A program made the position numbers and the translations under genes. A DNA stretch of 7,134 nt, taken from the NCBI GenBank assembly GCA_031283865.1, contig JAITAX010000219.1:1-7134 (forward strand), read 5' to 3'. How positions within the stretch are numbered: the stretch's first letter is position 1; every line of letters begins with the position of its first letter. The notes beneath the pieces are model-generated. The model worked only from the letters and a program-made list of their open reading frames with translations, did no database searches and had not been told where the DNA came from. Shown here piece by piece: positions 6,197 through 7,134 of this stretch. The DNA is from Eubacteriales Family XIII. Incertae Sedis bacterium. GTDB taxonomy: Bacteria; Bacillota; Clostridia; Peptostreptococcales; Anaerovoracaceae.

Positions 6197-7015
6197 ATGG
6201 ACGACAAACGGATCGCCGTGTTAATCGACGCGGACAATGTTTCCAGCAAGTACATCAGCAACATCATGAATGAGGTGTCCAACCACGGGACGCCCACCTA
6301 CAAACGCATATACGGGGATTGGACCTCCGTAAAGATGAGCTCTTGGAAAGATGTGCTGCTTGAGCATTCCGTGAGCCCCATGCAGCAGTACAGCTATACG
6401 ACGGGCAAAAACGCGACGGATTCCGCGCTCATCATCGACGCGATGGACATACTGTATTCCGGCAAGGTGGACGGCTTCTGCATCGTTTCGAGCGACAGCG
6501 ATTTCACAAAGCTCGCGTCGCGGCTGCGGGAGGCCGGAATGCTCGTGATCGGCATGGGTGAGAAAAAGACGCCCGTGCCTTTCCGCGCGGCCTGCGATAT
6601 GTTCAAGTATCTGGAGGTGCTGGCGAGCGTGACGGGCGGCAACGGCAAGGGGGTCGAGAAAGAAACAGCGCACGAAGAGGCGGCGCACGGGGAAGCGGCG
6701 CACAAGGAGAAAGGCGCGCCCGACGCGGCGGACGCCGCGGCGAAAAAGGCCCCTCCGAACAACAGGGAACGGGCAAAATTGATTCGCACGATCCGAACGA
6801 TTGTGAACGAGATATCGGATGAAGACGGATGGGCATTTTTAGGCGAATTGGGAAGTGTTCTCAATCGCCGGCTGCCCGATTTCGATTCGCGAAATTACGG
6901 CGCCATGAAGTTGACGCCGCTCATCGAAAGCCTGGGGAGCTTCGATATAGAATCGAGAAAAACGAGCAATCCGCACGTCACACATAAATATATAAGGAAT
7001 AGGGATAAGGGATAA
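6197..7015 (+). CDS. NYN-domain (PIN-like) protein with C-terminal OST-HTH/LOTUS domain
   Basis: This is a probable RNA-processing or RNA-binding protein of the LabA/DUF88 type; the substrate is unknown. Residues 1-140 form a NYN domain: LIDADN (9-14, with D11 and D13), D75 in a KNATDSALIIDAMD block, and SSDSDF (98-103, with D100 and D102) supply the acidic metal-binding cluster of PIN-like nucleases, so activity is plausible. Residues about 150-190 are a low-complexity Ala/Glu/His/Lys linker with the unit AH-x-E-A repeated. Residues 190-268 (ERAKLIRTIRTIV ... GWAFLGELGSVLNRR ... YGAMKLTPLIESLGSFDIE) match the OST-HTH/LOTUS fold, known for binding RNA. I chose ATG 6197 because the NYN fold begins at once (MDDKRIAVLID). 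The frame is open upstream to 6119, inside ilvB, but the ribosome site for 6197 is only a purine run (GGGAAAGAAAGAG, 6184-6196). It starts 26 nt after ilvB with no terminator between, so cotranscription is likely. Confidence 0.88.
   Translation: MDDKRIAVLIDADNVSSKYISNIMNEVSNHGTPTYKRIYGDWTSVKMSSWKDVLLEHSVSPMQQYSYTTGKNATDSALIIDAMDILYSGKVDGFCIVSSDSDFTKLASRLREAGMLVIGMGEKKTPVPFRAACDMFKYLEVLASVTGGNGKGVEKETAHEEAAHGEAAHKEKGAPDAADAAAKKAPPNNRERAKLIRTIRTIVNEISDEDGWAFLGELGSVLNRRLPDFDSRNYGAMKLTPLIESLGSFDIESRKTSNPHVTHKYIRNRDKG
6668..6709 (+). repeat. 15-nt degenerate tandem repeat in the NYN protein linker
   Basis: Three units start with GCGCAC: 6668-6682, 6683-6697 and a 12-nt remnant 6698-6709. They encode AHEEA, AHGEA and AHKE, an in-frame tandem repeat in the disordered linker between the NYN and LOTUS domains. 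Copy number could vary between strains without breaking the frame. Confidence 0.75.
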
Positions 7016-7016
7016 A

Positions 7017-7134
7017 ATGCAACTTACATTACTTGGAATATTGGCGCTCGGCGGCGGGATACTGCTGATCCATCTTGCGCTGAACAGACGACCCGCGGCT
7101 GTGGAACGGCGCCGGTCGCGTTCCGACGACGGCA
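7017..7134 (+). CDS. Unknown membrane-anchored protein (3' partial)
   Basis: A reading frame opens at ATG 7017, one base after the NYN gene stop (7013-7015), and runs off the window after 39 codons. A purine-rich ATAAGGG just upstream (7005-7011) ends 5 nt before the ATG and can serve as the ribosome site. The first 22 residues (MQLTLLGILALGGGILLIHLAL) include a hydrophobic, Gly-rich stretch fit for one transmembrane helix or an uncleaved signal anchor. A basic, Arg-rich stretch follows (NRRP ... ERRRSRS), which predicts a cytoplasmic tail after an N-out anchor. I do not recognise the family from this fragment. The near-zero spacing argues for the same operon as the NYN gene. Confidence 0.6.
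   Translation, partial: MQLTLLGILALGGGILLIHLALNRRPAAVERRRSRSDDG

Overview
The window comes from a GC-rich bacterium (roughly 60% GC by eye) and holds ordinary, tightly packed chromosomal genes, all on the + strand. The style of the proteins suggests an anaerobic member of the Bacillota, perhaps Negativicutes: a short class I ketol-acid reductoisomerase, a short MetF, a multi-membrane antiporter of the NhaD/CitMHS type, and strong AAGGAGA ribosome binding sites. The taxonomic guess is inference from remembered sequence style and is not proven here.

Layout. Positions 1-810 carry the 3' part of an RluA-family 23S rRNA/tRNA pseudouridine synthase whose start lies outside the window. After a 51-nt gap comes metF (862-1728), the 5,10-methylenetetrahydrofolate reductase. 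A 112-nt spacer (1729-1840) contains a cluster of three GC-rich near-identical repeats. Then comes a 524-aa ion antiporter of the ArsB/NhaD/CitMHS superfamily (1841-3415) with a signal-peptide-like N-terminus.

A second block starts at a well-formed sigma-70-type promoter (3417-3445) right behind the antiporter stop codon. It reads into ilvC (3510-4505, ketol-acid reductoisomerase) and ilvB (4506-6170, acetohydroxyacid synthase large subunit), which abut with no gap. After 26 nt comes a NYN-domain (PIN-like nuclease) protein with a C-terminal OST-HTH/LOTUS RNA-binding domain (6197-7015). One base after its stop, a further reading frame begins with a single hydrophobic segment (7017 to the window end). 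No terminator is visible between ilvC and the window end, so these four genes may share a transcript.

How the genes work together. IlvB condenses pyruvate (with pyruvate or 2-ketobutyrate) to acetohydroxyacids, and IlvC isomerises and reduces them toward valine, isoleucine and leucine. The AHAS regulatory subunit gene (ilvN/ilvH) is not next to ilvB. MetF supplies methyl-THF for methionine synthesis. The pseudouridine synthase and antiporter are housekeeping neighbours with no evident functional link. I see no mobile element, CRISPR array, tRNA or rRNA. The least explained parts are the NYN-LOTUS gene placed behind ilvCB, the repeat cluster after metF, and the acidic cofactor loop of IlvC. 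None of these is strong evidence for a new system.
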